Assembly (NCBI GenBank): GCA_018816735.1
Contig: JAHIVH010000052.1
Location: 44,131 to 108,130 of the forward strand
From: Pseudomonadota bacterium
Lineage (GTDB): Bacteria > Desulfobacterota > Desulfobacteria > Desulfobacterales > JAHIVH01
Direction: 5' to 3'
DNA: 64,000 nucleotides
Part shown: positions 1 to 8,336 of the stretch, one piece after another
Layout of the letters: each line of letters begins with the position of its first letter
Numbering within the stretch: the stretch's first letter is position 1
The notes under the pieces: model-generated
Told to the model about the DNA's origin: nothing
The model's input: the letters and a program-made list of their open reading frames with translations, nothing else
Database searches by the model: none
Position numbers and translations under genes: made by a program

Positions 1-103
1 TGTGAGCCGGTCGAAAGGGTCTTTTGAGAATATATATTCAAAAGGATTCACGAATTTTGAATATGGGAAACACTAATTTATATATTTAAAACAGGAGATG
101 ACC

Positions 104-925
104 ATGAGCGAATACGAATTCTATATTGTAGAAAAAAAGCCGCCAATCGCATGGGTTTACCTTAACCGGGAAAAAAAGAAAAATGCCATGAACCCGCCTG
201 CTTGGAAGGAGACGCTGCCCATTTTTGAGGATCTGGATCAGGATGATGATATCCGGGCCGTGATTATTGCAGGCAAGGGACCCTGTTTCTCAGCAGGCAT
301 AGACCTTTTTGGCATGGTCAATGAAATGCCTGAGATCATGGATACAGACCAGAAAGGAGCGGTCAAGTGGAGAATGTTGAAAAAAATATATCCGCTTCAG
401 GATGCAATGAGCTGTATTGAATGGTGCCGAAAACCTGTTATTGCTGCGGTTCACGGGCATTGTGTCGGCGCAGGACTCGATATGATCACTGCGTGTGATA
501 TCCGGTTATGCTCTGAAGATGCTATTTTTTCTTTAAGAGAGGCGGCTGTGGGATTTGTCGCAGATGTCGGCGTCCTGCAGAGACTTCCCCATATTGTCGG
601 CCAGGGCATCACCCGTGAGCTGGCGTTCACGGCAAAAGATTTTGGTGCAAAACGGGCCAAGGAGATTCTTCTTGTCAATAACGTGTACCCGAATAAGGAA
701 ATTTTATTTGTGGAAGCGCAGAATATGGCGCTTGAAATTGCAGAAAAATCTCCGCTGGCTGTTCAGGCATCAAAGGATGTCCTCAATTATGGCATTGGAA
801 AATCGATTGCTGACGGTTTGAAGTATGTGGCATCTATGAGCACGAATATTGTGCCGTCAAACGATCTGATGGAGGCCGTATCTGCATTTGCCGAAAAACG
901 GGCGCCAAAATTTACAGGAAAATAA
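104..925 (+). CDS. Enoyl-CoA hydratase/isomerase (crotonase) family protein, dienoyl-CoA isomerase-like
   Basis: A single crotonase domain spans the whole protein. The oxyanion-hole segments SAGIDL and VHGHCVGAGLD are visible. The stretch REAAVGFVADVGVLQRLP is very close to the delta3,5-delta2,4-dienoyl-CoA isomerase (ECH1) signature, including the Glu and Asp that act as acid/base there. The likely role is cytoplasmic isomerisation or hydration of an unsaturated acyl-CoA in fatty or aromatic acid oxidation; the substrate is inferred only. The ORF track starts at 98, but the Shine-Dalgarno AGGAG (93-97) abuts that ATG and sits correctly for the ATG at 104, so 104 is preferred. The gene lies 6 bases ahead of rimO and is probably co-transcribed with it. 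Confidence 0.88.
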   Translation: MSEYEFYIVEKKPPIAWVYLNREKKKNAMNPPAWKETLPIFEDLDQDDDIRAVIIAGKGPCFSAGIDLFGMVNEMPEIMDTDQKGAVKWRMLKKIYPLQDAMSCIEWCRKPVIAAVHGHCVGAGLDMITACDIRLCSEDAIFSLREAAVGFVADVGVLQRLPHIVGQGITRELAFTAKDFGAKRAKEILLVNNVYPNKEILFVEAQNMALEIAEKSPLAVQASKDVLNYGIGKSIADGLKYVASMSTNIVPSNDLMEAVSAFAEKRAPKFTGK

Positions 926-931
926 TAATCC

Positions 932-2260
932 ATGAATATTCATCTCGTCAGTTTGGGGTGTGCCAGAAACCTGGTTGACAGTGAGATCATGATCGGCCGC
1001 CTTGCCGAAAGGAAAGGCTTTCAAATGATCGATGACCCCTCTTCAGCAGAGGTGATTATTGTGAATACATGCAGTTTCATCCAGGATGCCATTGAAGAAT
1101 CGATTGATACTATCTTGGAGCTTGCAGAGTATAAAAAGCAGGGAAAATTAAAAAATCTGATTGTGGCCGGATGCCTCCCTGAGCGATTTAAAAATGATAT
1201 TGAATCGACACTGCCCGAGGTGGACGCCTTTATCGGGACCGGCGCGTATGATCAGATTGGTGACATTCTTGAAAAACTGCAAAAAAAAGCGCTAGGGAAA
1301 AAAACAATATATCCTGACCCGGATATTCTGGCACTCCAGAAATATGAAACACCCCGTTTAAGAAGCACGATGCACATGGCGTATGTGAAAATTGCAGAAG
1401 GGTGCAGCAGCAGATGCACGTATTGTATCATACCGAAATTACGTGGGAGACACAGAAGCCGGGCGATTGAGGATATCAGAAAGGAATCGTTGTCTCTTGT
1501 ATCTTCGGGTGTAAAAGAACTTGTATTGATTGCACAGGAGTCTACATTCTACGGAAAGGATCTGGTTCCGCCGCAAGGTCTGGCCGGGCTCCTTGACACG
1601 CTTTCGGGAATTTCACCGCATATCTGGATCAGAGTCCTTTATGGCCATCCACAAAGCATGGCCAAGGATATGATTAAAACCATCAAGACCCATGATAACA
1701 TTTGTGCGTATTTTGATCTGCCTGTGCAGCATGCCAGTGGACGCATACTCAAAAAAATGGGCAGGCGGTATAATACGGAATTTCTCAAAGACTTGTTTCT
1801 GAACATCCGGTCGGAAATCCCGGCCGCTGCCTTGAGAACCACACTCATTACAGGATTTCCGGGCGAAACAGAGGAAGATTTCGATTGTCTGGTCGAATTT
1901 GTGAATGATATCCGGTTCGATTCTCTGGGGGTCTTTACGTATTCCGATGCAGATGACCTGCCATCGCATCACCTTCCAAACCCCGTTTCTTATAAAGTTG
2001 CCAGAGAAAGACAAGATCATATAATGGCCATGCAGGCTGAAATTTCTCTTGAAAGAAATCATAAACACCTGAATAAAACCTATACAGTTCTTGTTGAGGA
2101 AAATCCTGAAAAAGGATTATTCGTGGGCCGCACGGTTTTCCAGGCACCTGAGGTGGATGGCGTAACATTTATTCGGGGAGAAAGCTTGACAGTGGGTGAT
2201 TTTGTTGATGTGTGTATCAATGATGTTGAAGAATATGATATTTCAGGAGAGCTTATATGA
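932..2260 (+). CDS. rimO: Ribosomal protein uS12 methylthiotransferase RimO
   Basis: This radical-SAM methylthiotransferase modifies the conserved Asp of ribosomal protein S12. The N-terminal UPF0004 cluster cysteines are at about residues 10 (SLGCARN), 47 (NTCSF) and 81 (AGCLPER). The radical-SAM cluster is CSSRCTYC at about 158-165, followed by IIPKLRGRHRSR, which is typical of RimO rather than MiaB. A TRAM-like domain forms the C-terminus. The length of 442 residues fits the family. The stop codon overlaps the start of the next gene (ATGA), so the two are probably translationally coupled. Confidence 0.97.
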   Translation: MNIHLVSLGCARNLVDSEIMIGRLAERKGFQMIDDPSSAEVIIVNTCSFIQDAIEESIDTILELAEYKKQGKLKNLIVAGCLPERFKNDIESTLPEVDAFIGTGAYDQIGDILEKLQKKALGKKTIYPDPDILALQKYETPRLRSTMHMAYVKIAEGCSSRCTYCIIPKLRGRHRSRAIEDIRKESLSLVSSGVKELVLIAQESTFYGKDLVPPQGLAGLLDTLSGISPHIWIRVLYGHPQSMAKDMIKTIKTHDNICAYFDLPVQHASGRILKKMGRRYNTEFLKDLFLNIRSEIPAAALRTTLITGFPGETEEDFDCLVEFVNDIRFDSLGVFTYSDADDLPSHHLPNPVSYKVARERQDHIMAMQAEISLERNHKHLNKTYTVLVEENPEKGLFVGRTVFQAPEVDGVTFIRGESLTVGDFVDVCINDVEEYDISGELI

Positions 2261-3252
2261 CTGACTTGAAAAACAGAATTTTAAACTTTGTGAAAGATGA
2301 CCTTGAAAATATAGAAAAAGCTCTCACAGACAACCTGAATCCGTTTGTTGATATCATCACCAGTGTCGCCAATCACATCATGTTTTCAGGTGGAAAACGA
2401 ATCCGGCCGCTATTAACGGTTTTATGTGCAAAAATATGCGGGTACCATGGGGAAATTGACAAAACCATTTCAACTATTTTTGAATACATGCATACAGCCT
2501 CCCTGATGCATGATGACTTGGTGGATGAAGCGACCCTGAGGCGCGGCAAGCCAGTGACCCAGGCCGTCTGGAACAATGCCACGGCGGTTTTGATTGGAGA
2601 TTTTCTGCTCGCAAGGACGCTCTCCATCGCGCTTGCATATGAAAAAAGAGAGCTTATAGAAATTATCGCTCAAATAACGGAGAGCATGACTCAGGGAGAA
2701 ATTCTTCAGCTGATTAACAAGGGGAACCTCAACCTTACCGAAAAAGATTATATGGCCACTATTGAAAAGAAAACAGCCATTCTGATTCAGGGTGCCTGTA
2801 AAACAGGTGCAATGATAGCAGATGCAACGGAACACCAGGAAAAGGCCCTGACAGAATATGGTTACCATCTGGGTCTTGCTTTTCAAATGGCGGATGATCT
2901 TTTGGACTACACCTCTGAAACCAGTGATCTGGGAAAAAAGATCGGTGCAGACCTGAGAGAAGGCAAACTGACACTTCCTGTCATATATTCACTTCAGAAA
3001 GCACGTGGCAGCAAAAAAAACAATGACGTAAAAACCATGGAAGATATTATCCGGAAACGGGATGAATTCAGCGATGATGAGTTTGGGGTGTTCAAAAATA
3101 TGCTGAAGACATATGGCGGTATCGATTACACAAGAACGCTTGCCGAGGATCAGGTCAAAAAAGCAAAATGCGCACTTGACATATTTGATGCATCAGAAGA
3201 CAAAAGTATATTGATGGATCTTGCGGACTATACCCTTTTGCGAAAAACCTGA
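2257..3252 (+). CDS. ispB: Polyprenyl diphosphate synthase (octaprenyl/long-chain type)
   Basis: A trans-isoprenyl diphosphate synthase of 331 residues. The first aspartate-rich motif is MHDDLVDEA (Asp at about 86, 87 and 90) and the second is FQMADDLLDYT; both bind the Mg-diphosphate. GGKRIRP near residue 45 binds IPP. The residues upstream of the first motif are small (HTASLMHDD), which fits a long-chain product such as a menaquinone side chain; exact chain length cannot be read. It overlaps rimO by 4 bases. Confidence 0.9.
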   Translation: MTDLKNRILNFVKDDLENIEKALTDNLNPFVDIITSVANHIMFSGGKRIRPLLTVLCAKICGYHGEIDKTISTIFEYMHTASLMHDDLVDEATLRRGKPVTQAVWNNATAVLIGDFLLARTLSIALAYEKRELIEIIAQITESMTQGEILQLINKGNLNLTEKDYMATIEKKTAILIQGACKTGAMIADATEHQEKALTEYGYHLGLAFQMADDLLDYTSETSDLGKKIGADLREGKLTLPVIYSLQKARGSKKNNDVKTMEDIIRKRDEFSDDEFGVFKNMLKTYGGIDYTRTLAEDQVKKAKCALDIFDASEDKSILMDLADYTLLRKT

Positions 3253-3290
3253 TCTGTTTTTCCATATGCATAGGGTTTTGGAGAGATAAA

Positions 3291-4511
3291 ATGATAGTAA
3301 TAAAAAATATGCTCATGAAAAAAAGACTTTATAGTGGTCTGCTTTTTATAATTGTTTTTTTCCCGATAATGGGATCATCAGAAAACCTGACCAGGACAAC
3401 CATCGTTGCCACCATGGGAACCGGTGCCATTTTAAATGAAGATGATGCGGCAAACGCAAGGGATAGGGCCATATCAGACAGTCTGATATCCGCAATTGAA
3501 AATATTCTCTCAGGACTTCTCCCTGTTGAATCTCTTGTTGCAAATTTTAAGACGCTGAACAGTATTCTTTATGCGTATAAGGATAGTTTGATTCAGGACT
3601 ATAAGGTATTGACTGAAGAAAAATACAATAAATATTACAGGGTAATGGTTCAGGCCACTGTTTCGGTGAACAAACTGCAACAGCTCCTTTTAGAATCAGG
3701 AATTGTGATTGATAGAAAAACCATGCCCGGTATTTTATTTCTGATTTCAGAAGAGAATCTTGAAGATATTGCAAGCCAATACTGGTGGGGAAGTGGCATG
3801 AAAGATATCATCACATCAACAGAGCTTGCCCTTTCCGAAACGTTGCAGAAAAAGGGATTTTCTGTGATTAACCATAAAACCATGGATGCCAAGAATTTTG
3901 AGGGAGATACTGCTGCAGCATATGGGGCGGTTCTCGACCATCAGGCTGCGATGGAGCTGGCGTCAAAATATCAGGCAGACGTTGTGATTATAGGAACCGC
4001 ACAGGCGATTCGGGCATCCAATACCATGGGAAATGATATTAAGTCATTTATCGGAAAAATATCCCTTCAGGTGTATCGAACAGATACCGGCACAGAGATT
4101 GCTCGTGATGAGAAAACAGCTGTTTCTGTGGATGTGAATGAAATTTCGGGCGGCAGAGCCGCACTTACAAAAGTGGGTGTGCTGGCAGGAGAGGACATTG
4201 CTCCCATGGTTCTTTCAGGCTGGCGCAAGTCTGATAAAAAACCCACAGAGATCATAGTAACCGTGGCAGGGACAAACTATTTGTCCAATTTTGTCGTTTT
4301 CAGGGAGACCATGAAAAAAATTCCGGGTGTAAAGGGGAGCCAGGTTAAAGAGATGGAATCAGATAAAACCGTTCTCATTGTCCAGTACCAGGGTGACGGG
4401 AAAGAACTGGCCAATGCTTTATTATTGAATACGTTTGATAATTTTGGCCTGAATATTTCACTGGTATCCCAGAGTGCCATAAAAATTGAGCTTATTCAAG
4501 CCGCCCGATAA
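3291..4511 (+). CDS. Secreted FlgT/LPP20-like protein
   Basis: An N-terminal signal peptide (KKRLYSGLLFIIVFFPIMG) shows export to the periplasm or outer membrane. The following segment, with DAANARDRAISDSLISAIEN, resembles the N-terminal domain of flagellar assembly protein T and related LPP20-like proteins. A middle domain (about 190-310) contains a VVIIGTAQA strand, and the C-terminal about 80 residues form a separate small alpha/beta domain. There is no lipobox cysteine. RBS GGAGAG is 5 bases before the ATG. No flagellar genes are nearby, so a flagellar role is unproven; an envelope or lipid-related role is equally possible. Confidence 0.65.
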   Translation: MIVIKNMLMKKRLYSGLLFIIVFFPIMGSSENLTRTTIVATMGTGAILNEDDAANARDRAISDSLISAIENILSGLLPVESLVANFKTLNSILYAYKDSLIQDYKVLTEEKYNKYYRVMVQATVSVNKLQQLLLESGIVIDRKTMPGILFLISEENLEDIASQYWWGSGMKDIITSTELALSETLQKKGFSVINHKTMDAKNFEGDTAAAYGAVLDHQAAMELASKYQADVVIIGTAQAIRASNTMGNDIKSFIGKISLQVYRTDTGTEIARDEKTAVSVDVNEISGGRAALTKVGVLAGEDIAPMVLSGWRKSDKKPTEIIVTVAGTNYLSNFVVFRETMKKIPGVKGSQVKEMESDKTVLIVQYQGDGKELANALLLNTFDNFGLNISLVSQSAIKIELIQAAR

Positions 4512-4602
4512 TAGGGATGTATTTTTTTTATCAAATCGGATACAATATAAAATACAGAAAAGCAAAGGATGAGTTAAAATTACAAGCGAGTGACAATCTG
4601 TT

Positions 4603-5166
4603 ATGAATCTGCCGAACATTCTGACGATTTCAAGGATTTTTCTTGTACCTGTATTCATTATTTTCCTGATCAACCACATGTCATTTCATGCGCTTTTGAT
4701 TTTTATTTACGCAGGCATCAGTGATGGTCTGGATGGGTTTATTGCCAGGTATTTCAATCAGAAGACCTTGATTGGGGCCTATCTTGATCCCCTTGCAGAC
4801 AAACTGCTCATCACGTCCTCATTTATATGCCTGGCCATACTTGAAATCATTCCCGGGTGGATATCCGTGATCGTCATCAGCAGGGATATTCTGATTTTAA
4901 GCGGGATCATCATTCTCTATATGTGGGATGTGCCCTTTGAGGTCAAACCGTCATTTGTCAGTAAATGTACCACAACCATACAGCTCGTAACCGTATTTCT
5001 GGTTCTGGTTAACGTCACTTTGACTCAGCATTTTCTTCAGCATTTTATCATCTATTGTTATGTATTGACGGCCGGATTTTCGATTATTTCAGGATTTCAT
5101 TATACGTATAAGGGGTTGAACCTCCTCCAGGCTTACACCGAGGAATCAGGTAATAATAAAAGATAA
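4603..5166 (+). CDS. CDP-alcohol phosphatidyltransferase (PgsA/cardiolipin synthase-like)
   Basis: A 187-residue integral membrane enzyme of phospholipid synthesis. It begins NLPNILTISRI, as PgsA-type enzymes do. The catalytic CDP-alcohol motif D-G-x2-A-R-x8-G-x3-D-x3-D is seen as DGLDGFIARYFNQKTLIGAY followed by LDPLAD. About five hydrophobic segments follow. It would transfer a phosphatidyl group from CDP-diacylglycerol to glycerol-3-phosphate or a related alcohol at the inner membrane; the acceptor cannot be told from the sequence. The RBS is weak. Confidence 0.85.
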   Translation: MNLPNILTISRIFLVPVFIIFLINHMSFHALLIFIYAGISDGLDGFIARYFNQKTLIGAYLDPLADKLLITSSFICLAILEIIPGWISVIVISRDILILSGIIILYMWDVPFEVKPSFVSKCTTTIQLVTVFLVLVNVTLTQHFLQHFIIYCYVLTAGFSIISGFHYTYKGLNLLQAYTEESGNNKR

Positions 5167-5220
5167 TGCCAACGTTCTTCCATACCCCTAAATGAAAATA
5201 ATAAGCAGACCGCATTTGCC

Positions 5221-5249
5221 TTGACAGAAAATCAAATGATTGATAATGA
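5221..5249 (+). promoter_or_regulatory. Sigma-70-type promoter of tRNA-Val(GAC)
   Basis: TTGACA (5221-5226), a 17-base spacer and TAATGA (5244-5249) precede the tRNA by 13 bases. The TTGACAG..AAAATCAAAT block is also present ahead of tRNA-Val(UAC) at 41480. Confidence 0.6.
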
Positions 5250-5262
5250 CACCTAAGTTTTT

Positions 5263-5337
5263 AGGCGCGTAGCTCAGGGGTAGAGCGCTACCTCGACACG
5301 GTAGAAGTCGTTGGTTCAAATCCAATCGCGCCTACCA
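5263..5337 (+). tRNA. tRNA-Val(GAC), with encoded CCA
   Basis: The cloverleaf reads: acceptor AGGCGCG/CGCGCCT, D arm GCTC-AGGGGTA-GAGC, anticodon stem CTACC/GGTAG, loop TCGACAC, T arm GTTGG-TTCAAAT-CCAAT, discriminator A, then CCA. Anticodon GAC decodes valine. Position 33 is C instead of the almost universal U, while every other element is intact. A hairpin terminator follows. Confidence 0.9.
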
Positions 5338-5345
5338 AAAAAATC

Positions 5346-5378
5346 AAAGGGTTACAAGATTTAGCCTTGTAGCCCTTT
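5346..5378 (+). terminator. Stem-loop terminator after tRNA-Val(GAC)
   Basis: AAAGGGTTACAAG pairs with CTTGTAGCCCTTT (13 positions, one G-T) around a 7-base loop ATTTAGC, 9 bases after the CCA. The T tract is partly inside the stem. Confidence 0.65.
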
Positions 5379-5662
5379 CTTAATTGTGACCACTTTTTAA
5401 AAAACGTTTTTCGTTGTGGGAAGTATTATCCAATAATACCTTGTCTTTTCTGTTGTTTTTTATTTCTGTTTTCGTTCTTTTCGGTTTTCCGGATCAGTCC
5501 CTTCTGCAAAATTTATTTTGCCCCTCTCTGAAATCATTTATTCAATACGTTGGCTCAATTTTAAAACTAGCAACCAATACGGTGAATTATGCTTGACTAT
5601 TCATTTGTCACAATCTATTATGCAACCAATAAGTCCAAATTTTTAGACATAGTGGTTAATAT
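5379..5662. other. AT-rich spacer between tRNA-Val(GAC) and the AbiE pair
   Basis: No convincing gene. The 60-residue ORF at 5414-5596 lacks a ribosome binding site and recognisable features. A 10-base direct repeat GCAACCAATA occurs at 5570-5579 and 5622-5631, the second copy inside the putative AbiEi operator. Confidence 0.5.
5624..5657 (+). promoter_or_regulatory. Imperfect inverted repeat, candidate AbiEi operator
   Basis: AACCAATAAGTC (5624-5635) and GACATAGTGGTT (5646-5657) are inverted copies matching at 10 of 12 positions, separated by 10 bases and ending 5 bases before the AbiEi start codon. AbiEi antitoxins of characterised AbiE systems autoregulate by binding inverted repeats at the promoter, which makes this a good candidate operator. 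It is not proven. Confidence 0.45.
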
Positions 5663-6280
5663 ATGAACAGATTAATTTCATTTCCGGCAGAGTTTGATTA
5701 CAATTTGTTGTTACACGCATTAAAGGATTACAAAAAACCACGAGATAAAATCAGGGGGCTCATCCGGGGCAAGGATATCATAAGGGTAAAAAAAGGTCTT
5801 TATGTTTTAGGAAAGGACTACAATAAACCTTACAACAAGTATGTATTGGCAAATCTGATTTATGGGCCATCTTATATCACGGGTCAAACCGCTTTGGAAT
5901 TTTGGCACATGATACCGGAACGTGTTGAACTTATCATCAGCATGACAACGAAAAGAAAGAAGAAATTTGAAACGCCGGTTGGCAGTTTTTCCTATTTGTA
6001 TTGCCCTAAACCGGCCTTTAATATTGGAATTAAACTTGAAAACGCGGGAGACGGAAAAAATTTTCTAATTGCATCCCCGGAAAAGGCGTTATGCGACATT
6101 GTTGCAAACCAAACTCACATTAAGGCGAAAAAGGAAATGCAGGAATTCCTTGAATTAATGCGACTGGATTCAAGTTTTTACGAGAACCTTAATTACTCAT
6201 TATTAAAAGAAATAGAGACCGGATATCATAGGCAATCATTAAAGCTGCTCGCCAATTGTTTAAAGGACAGTTATGTTTGA
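5663..6280 (+). CDS. abiEi: AbiEi-family antitoxin (type IV toxin-antitoxin)
   Basis: This 205-residue protein has the AbiEi layout: an N-terminal winged-helix region (about 15-60, ending IIRVKKGLYVLGK) and a C-terminal antitoxin domain with YITGQTALEFWHMIPE and ASPEKALCDIVAN. Antitoxins of this family bind their own promoter and oppose the AbiEii nucleotidyltransferase toxin without a stable protein complex. The start overlaps the toxin gene downstream by 8 bases, a standard AbiE arrangement. It is AT-rich relative to the flanks and sits next to a tRNA, consistent with acquisition by transfer. Confidence 0.85.
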   Translation: MNRLISFPAEFDYNLLLHALKDYKKPRDKIRGLIRGKDIIRVKKGLYVLGKDYNKPYNKYVLANLIYGPSYITGQTALEFWHMIPERVELIISMTTKRKKKFETPVGSFSYLYCPKPAFNIGIKLENAGDGKNFLIASPEKALCDIVANQTHIKAKKEMQEFLELMRLDSSFYENLNYSLLKEIETGYHRQSLKLLANCLKDSYV

Positions 6281-7157
6281 TGAAAAAATTAACCAAATGC
6301 TAAAAAGGTATGAATTAAATACGATTCATGACCATGAAAATGCGCTAAAAGAGATCATACAAGAAGTCGTTTTGCTTGGTTTGTGGCGTTCCAAATTCTA
6401 TGAAAAGGCAGTTTTTTATGGTGGAAGTGCATTGCGGATTCTATATAAACTGGATCGTTTCTCTGAAGATTTGGATTTTTCGTTAATCGCACCAGAAAAA
6501 AAATTTGATATTAAAAAATATCTTGGTGCAGTTAAGTCTGAACTGGAATTATGGGGTTTTGAGGTTTCTAAAGAAGAACAAAATAAAAAGAATAAAAGTA
6601 CGATTGAATCCGCTTTTATTAAAGCGAACACATTGATTCATTTAATAAAAATTGATACCAATTTGAAAACGCATAAAAATGCTGTGATGAAAATCAAACT
6701 GGAAGTTGATATAGACCCTGCCGTTGGGTTTACAAGTGAAGATAAATATCATCTCCACCCTATACCCTTCACAATTAAAACCATGGCCTTGCCCAGTTTG
6801 TTTGCCGGAAAAATGCATGCATTGTTATGTCGGACAAGACAAACCAATATTAAAGGGCGGGACTGGTATGATATGATCTGGTTTATAAAAAATAATATCC
6901 CTTGTGATTTGATTTATCTTAAAAATAAAATGGTACAAACAGAGCATATTGATATATCTGAATCGTTGACCAAAGAAAAGCTTGCCAAACTTCTATATGA
7001 GAAAATAAAAGAAATCGATTTCGATCTGGCAAGAAATGACGTTGAACCATTTTTAAAAAATTCAGGGCAACGGGAAGAGTTAAGTCTGTGGTCTAAAGCT
7101 TTTTTTTCTGATTATCTGGTTCAGGAGATTCTTGTTCAAACGGAATTGTCAACTTAA
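6273..7157 (+). CDS. abiEii: AbiEii/AbiGii-family nucleotidyltransferase toxin
   Basis: A DNA polymerase-beta-like nucleotidyltransferase of 294 residues. The catalytic motifs are GGSALR (about 50-55) and EDLDFSL (about 65-71). The segment LPSLFAGKMHALLCRTRQTN followed by GRDWYD is the further conserved Lys/Arg region of AbiEii toxins. These toxins act in the cytoplasm, by nucleotide transfer to tRNA or other targets in studied members, to arrest growth and abort phage infection. Codons are strongly AT-biased. All catalytic residues visible are intact, so the toxin is likely functional. Confidence 0.87.
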   Translation: MFDEKINQMLKRYELNTIHDHENALKEIIQEVVLLGLWRSKFYEKAVFYGGSALRILYKLDRFSEDLDFSLIAPEKKFDIKKYLGAVKSELELWGFEVSKEEQNKKNKSTIESAFIKANTLIHLIKIDTNLKTHKNAVMKIKLEVDIDPAVGFTSEDKYHLHPIPFTIKTMALPSLFAGKMHALLCRTRQTNIKGRDWYDMIWFIKNNIPCDLIYLKNKMVQTEHIDISESLTKEKLAKLLYEKIKEIDFDLARNDVEPFLKNSGQREELSLWSKAFFSDYLVQEILVQTELST

Positions 7158-7247
7158 CCTGCCGAAATGTTGGTCAACTGTTGACCTAATTAAGGATATA
7201 TATGGGTAAAATTATCTGGAAACATCATCCGGCAAAGGATTTCGATT

Positions 7248-7400
7248 ATGGATCAGGACATTTACTATGGTACGACCCAATTATCGCGCTCTGAACAGGA
7301 AGCCATACTTCAAAAAGCATACACCATCTGTCAAAAATGGTGGTTTGATAAACTTGATTGTTCGATAAGTTTTGCAAGACAATGGGTGAAAAACATCTAA
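7248..7400 (+). CDS. Small ORF of unknown function, 50 residues
   Basis: The product MDQDIYYGTTQLSRSEQEAI... is preceded by AAAGGAT at a suitable distance, and the composition is protein-like. It is below the ORF-track cutoff. It may be a real small protein or the tail of a decayed gene belonging to the AbiE accessory segment. I recognise no family. Confidence 0.3.
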   Translation: MDQDIYYGTTQLSRSEQEAILQKAYTICQKWWFDKLDCSISFARQWVKNI

Positions 7401-7412
7401 TTTGAGGATACA

Positions 7413-7598
7413 ATGGATCACTTTGTCAAAAGTGCACGCTTGAATATAATCCACCGAAGACAAGTAGTTCCTATTGATCTCCTTCATTTGGAAGTCAGTT
7501 TTTGTTCGATGGAGTCTCCAGAGGACTACTTCCTCTGGATCATTGTCCCATTAAAATATGCGCCCGAAATTATTAACGGAATGAAGCAATTGGTTTAG
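7413..7598 (+). CDS. Small ORF of unknown function, 61 residues
   Basis: The ORF follows the 50-residue ORF by 12 bases and has a GAGGA element before its ATG. The product MDHFVKSARLNIIHR... matches nothing I know. It could be an expressed small protein or a gene fragment. Confidence 0.25.
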   Translation: MDHFVKSARLNIIHRRQVVPIDLLHLEVSFCSMESPEDYFLWIIVPLKYAPEIINGMKQLV

Positions 7599-7886
7599 TT
7601 ATTGATTCACTGGAGACATATCCTGGTCACGTTGTAACTATTTTTTCAGAATCTTCCTTCATACCTGCAGGCGGTTTCCTGATTACCCTGCCAAGCTACA
7701 TCACATGATTCACTGTTGTTGCGCTTATTTATTGATTTGTTGACAACTTTTTTGAGCCTCTAACTACCGACCAAAAGCGCTGACGCATAACCCTGTAAAA
7801 CTAACGGCTCAGAAGGACCCGGTTTTTAAATTTTCAGTAATGGTATTCCTTTAGGGAACATCTTGTATGCCTGCCTGATGCATATA

Positions 7887-8336
7887 TTATTGTTTGAATA
7901 AAATATCCTTAGAGAAATGATTCCCAGATTTTAGTTCTGAAATTAAGAAAGTAAAGGCACTCTCGGCTCTACTTCGTAATTCACCATCATGCCAAATTGT
8001 ATTAAATGAATCGAATGCCAGGAACTTTGCAACTTCAACACACCTTAACACAACTGATGGCAGCTCAATTAATTCTATTGACCATCCTTTCCGGCTAAAA
8101 TGAATAAAATCGTTTCTGGAATCAACGGTAAATGTCATCCAGAAAATGAAAAAAATCATCAAATTTTTTACCCTTCGGAAAAGCCGATAGCACAGCATCT
8201 TCATCATACTCAAGGGTTTGACGTAAAGTGCTACGACTTCACCCGTGAGCATGATGAAGCTACGGCACTCACAACTTTTGCAACAATAGATGAAATAGGG
8301 GCTTTTTCGTCCCTGATACGTCACGTTCAGTCTCAT
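7887..8336 (-). pseudogene. Possible decayed gene downstream of the methyltransferase
   Basis: A 149-residue ORF starts in an ATGA overlap with the methyltransferase stop, which would suggest coupling. Its product is odd, however. A second minus-strand frame across the same bases reads TLEYDEDAVLSAFPKGKKFD..., which is more protein-like and ends at a TGA after about 38 codons. The later half in the first frame (FIHFSRKGWSIELIELPS) also looks coding. This alternation suggests a frameshifted remnant, though it may be a real unknown gene. Confidence 0.3.

Noticed and set aside
1613-2068. 151-residue minus-strand ORF
   Set aside because: It is a shadow of rimO, which has clear cluster motifs in the plus frame.
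5414-5596. 60-residue plus-strand ORF after tRNA-Val(GAC)
   Set aside because: No ribosome binding site; hydrophobic, low-complexity product from AT-rich DNA.
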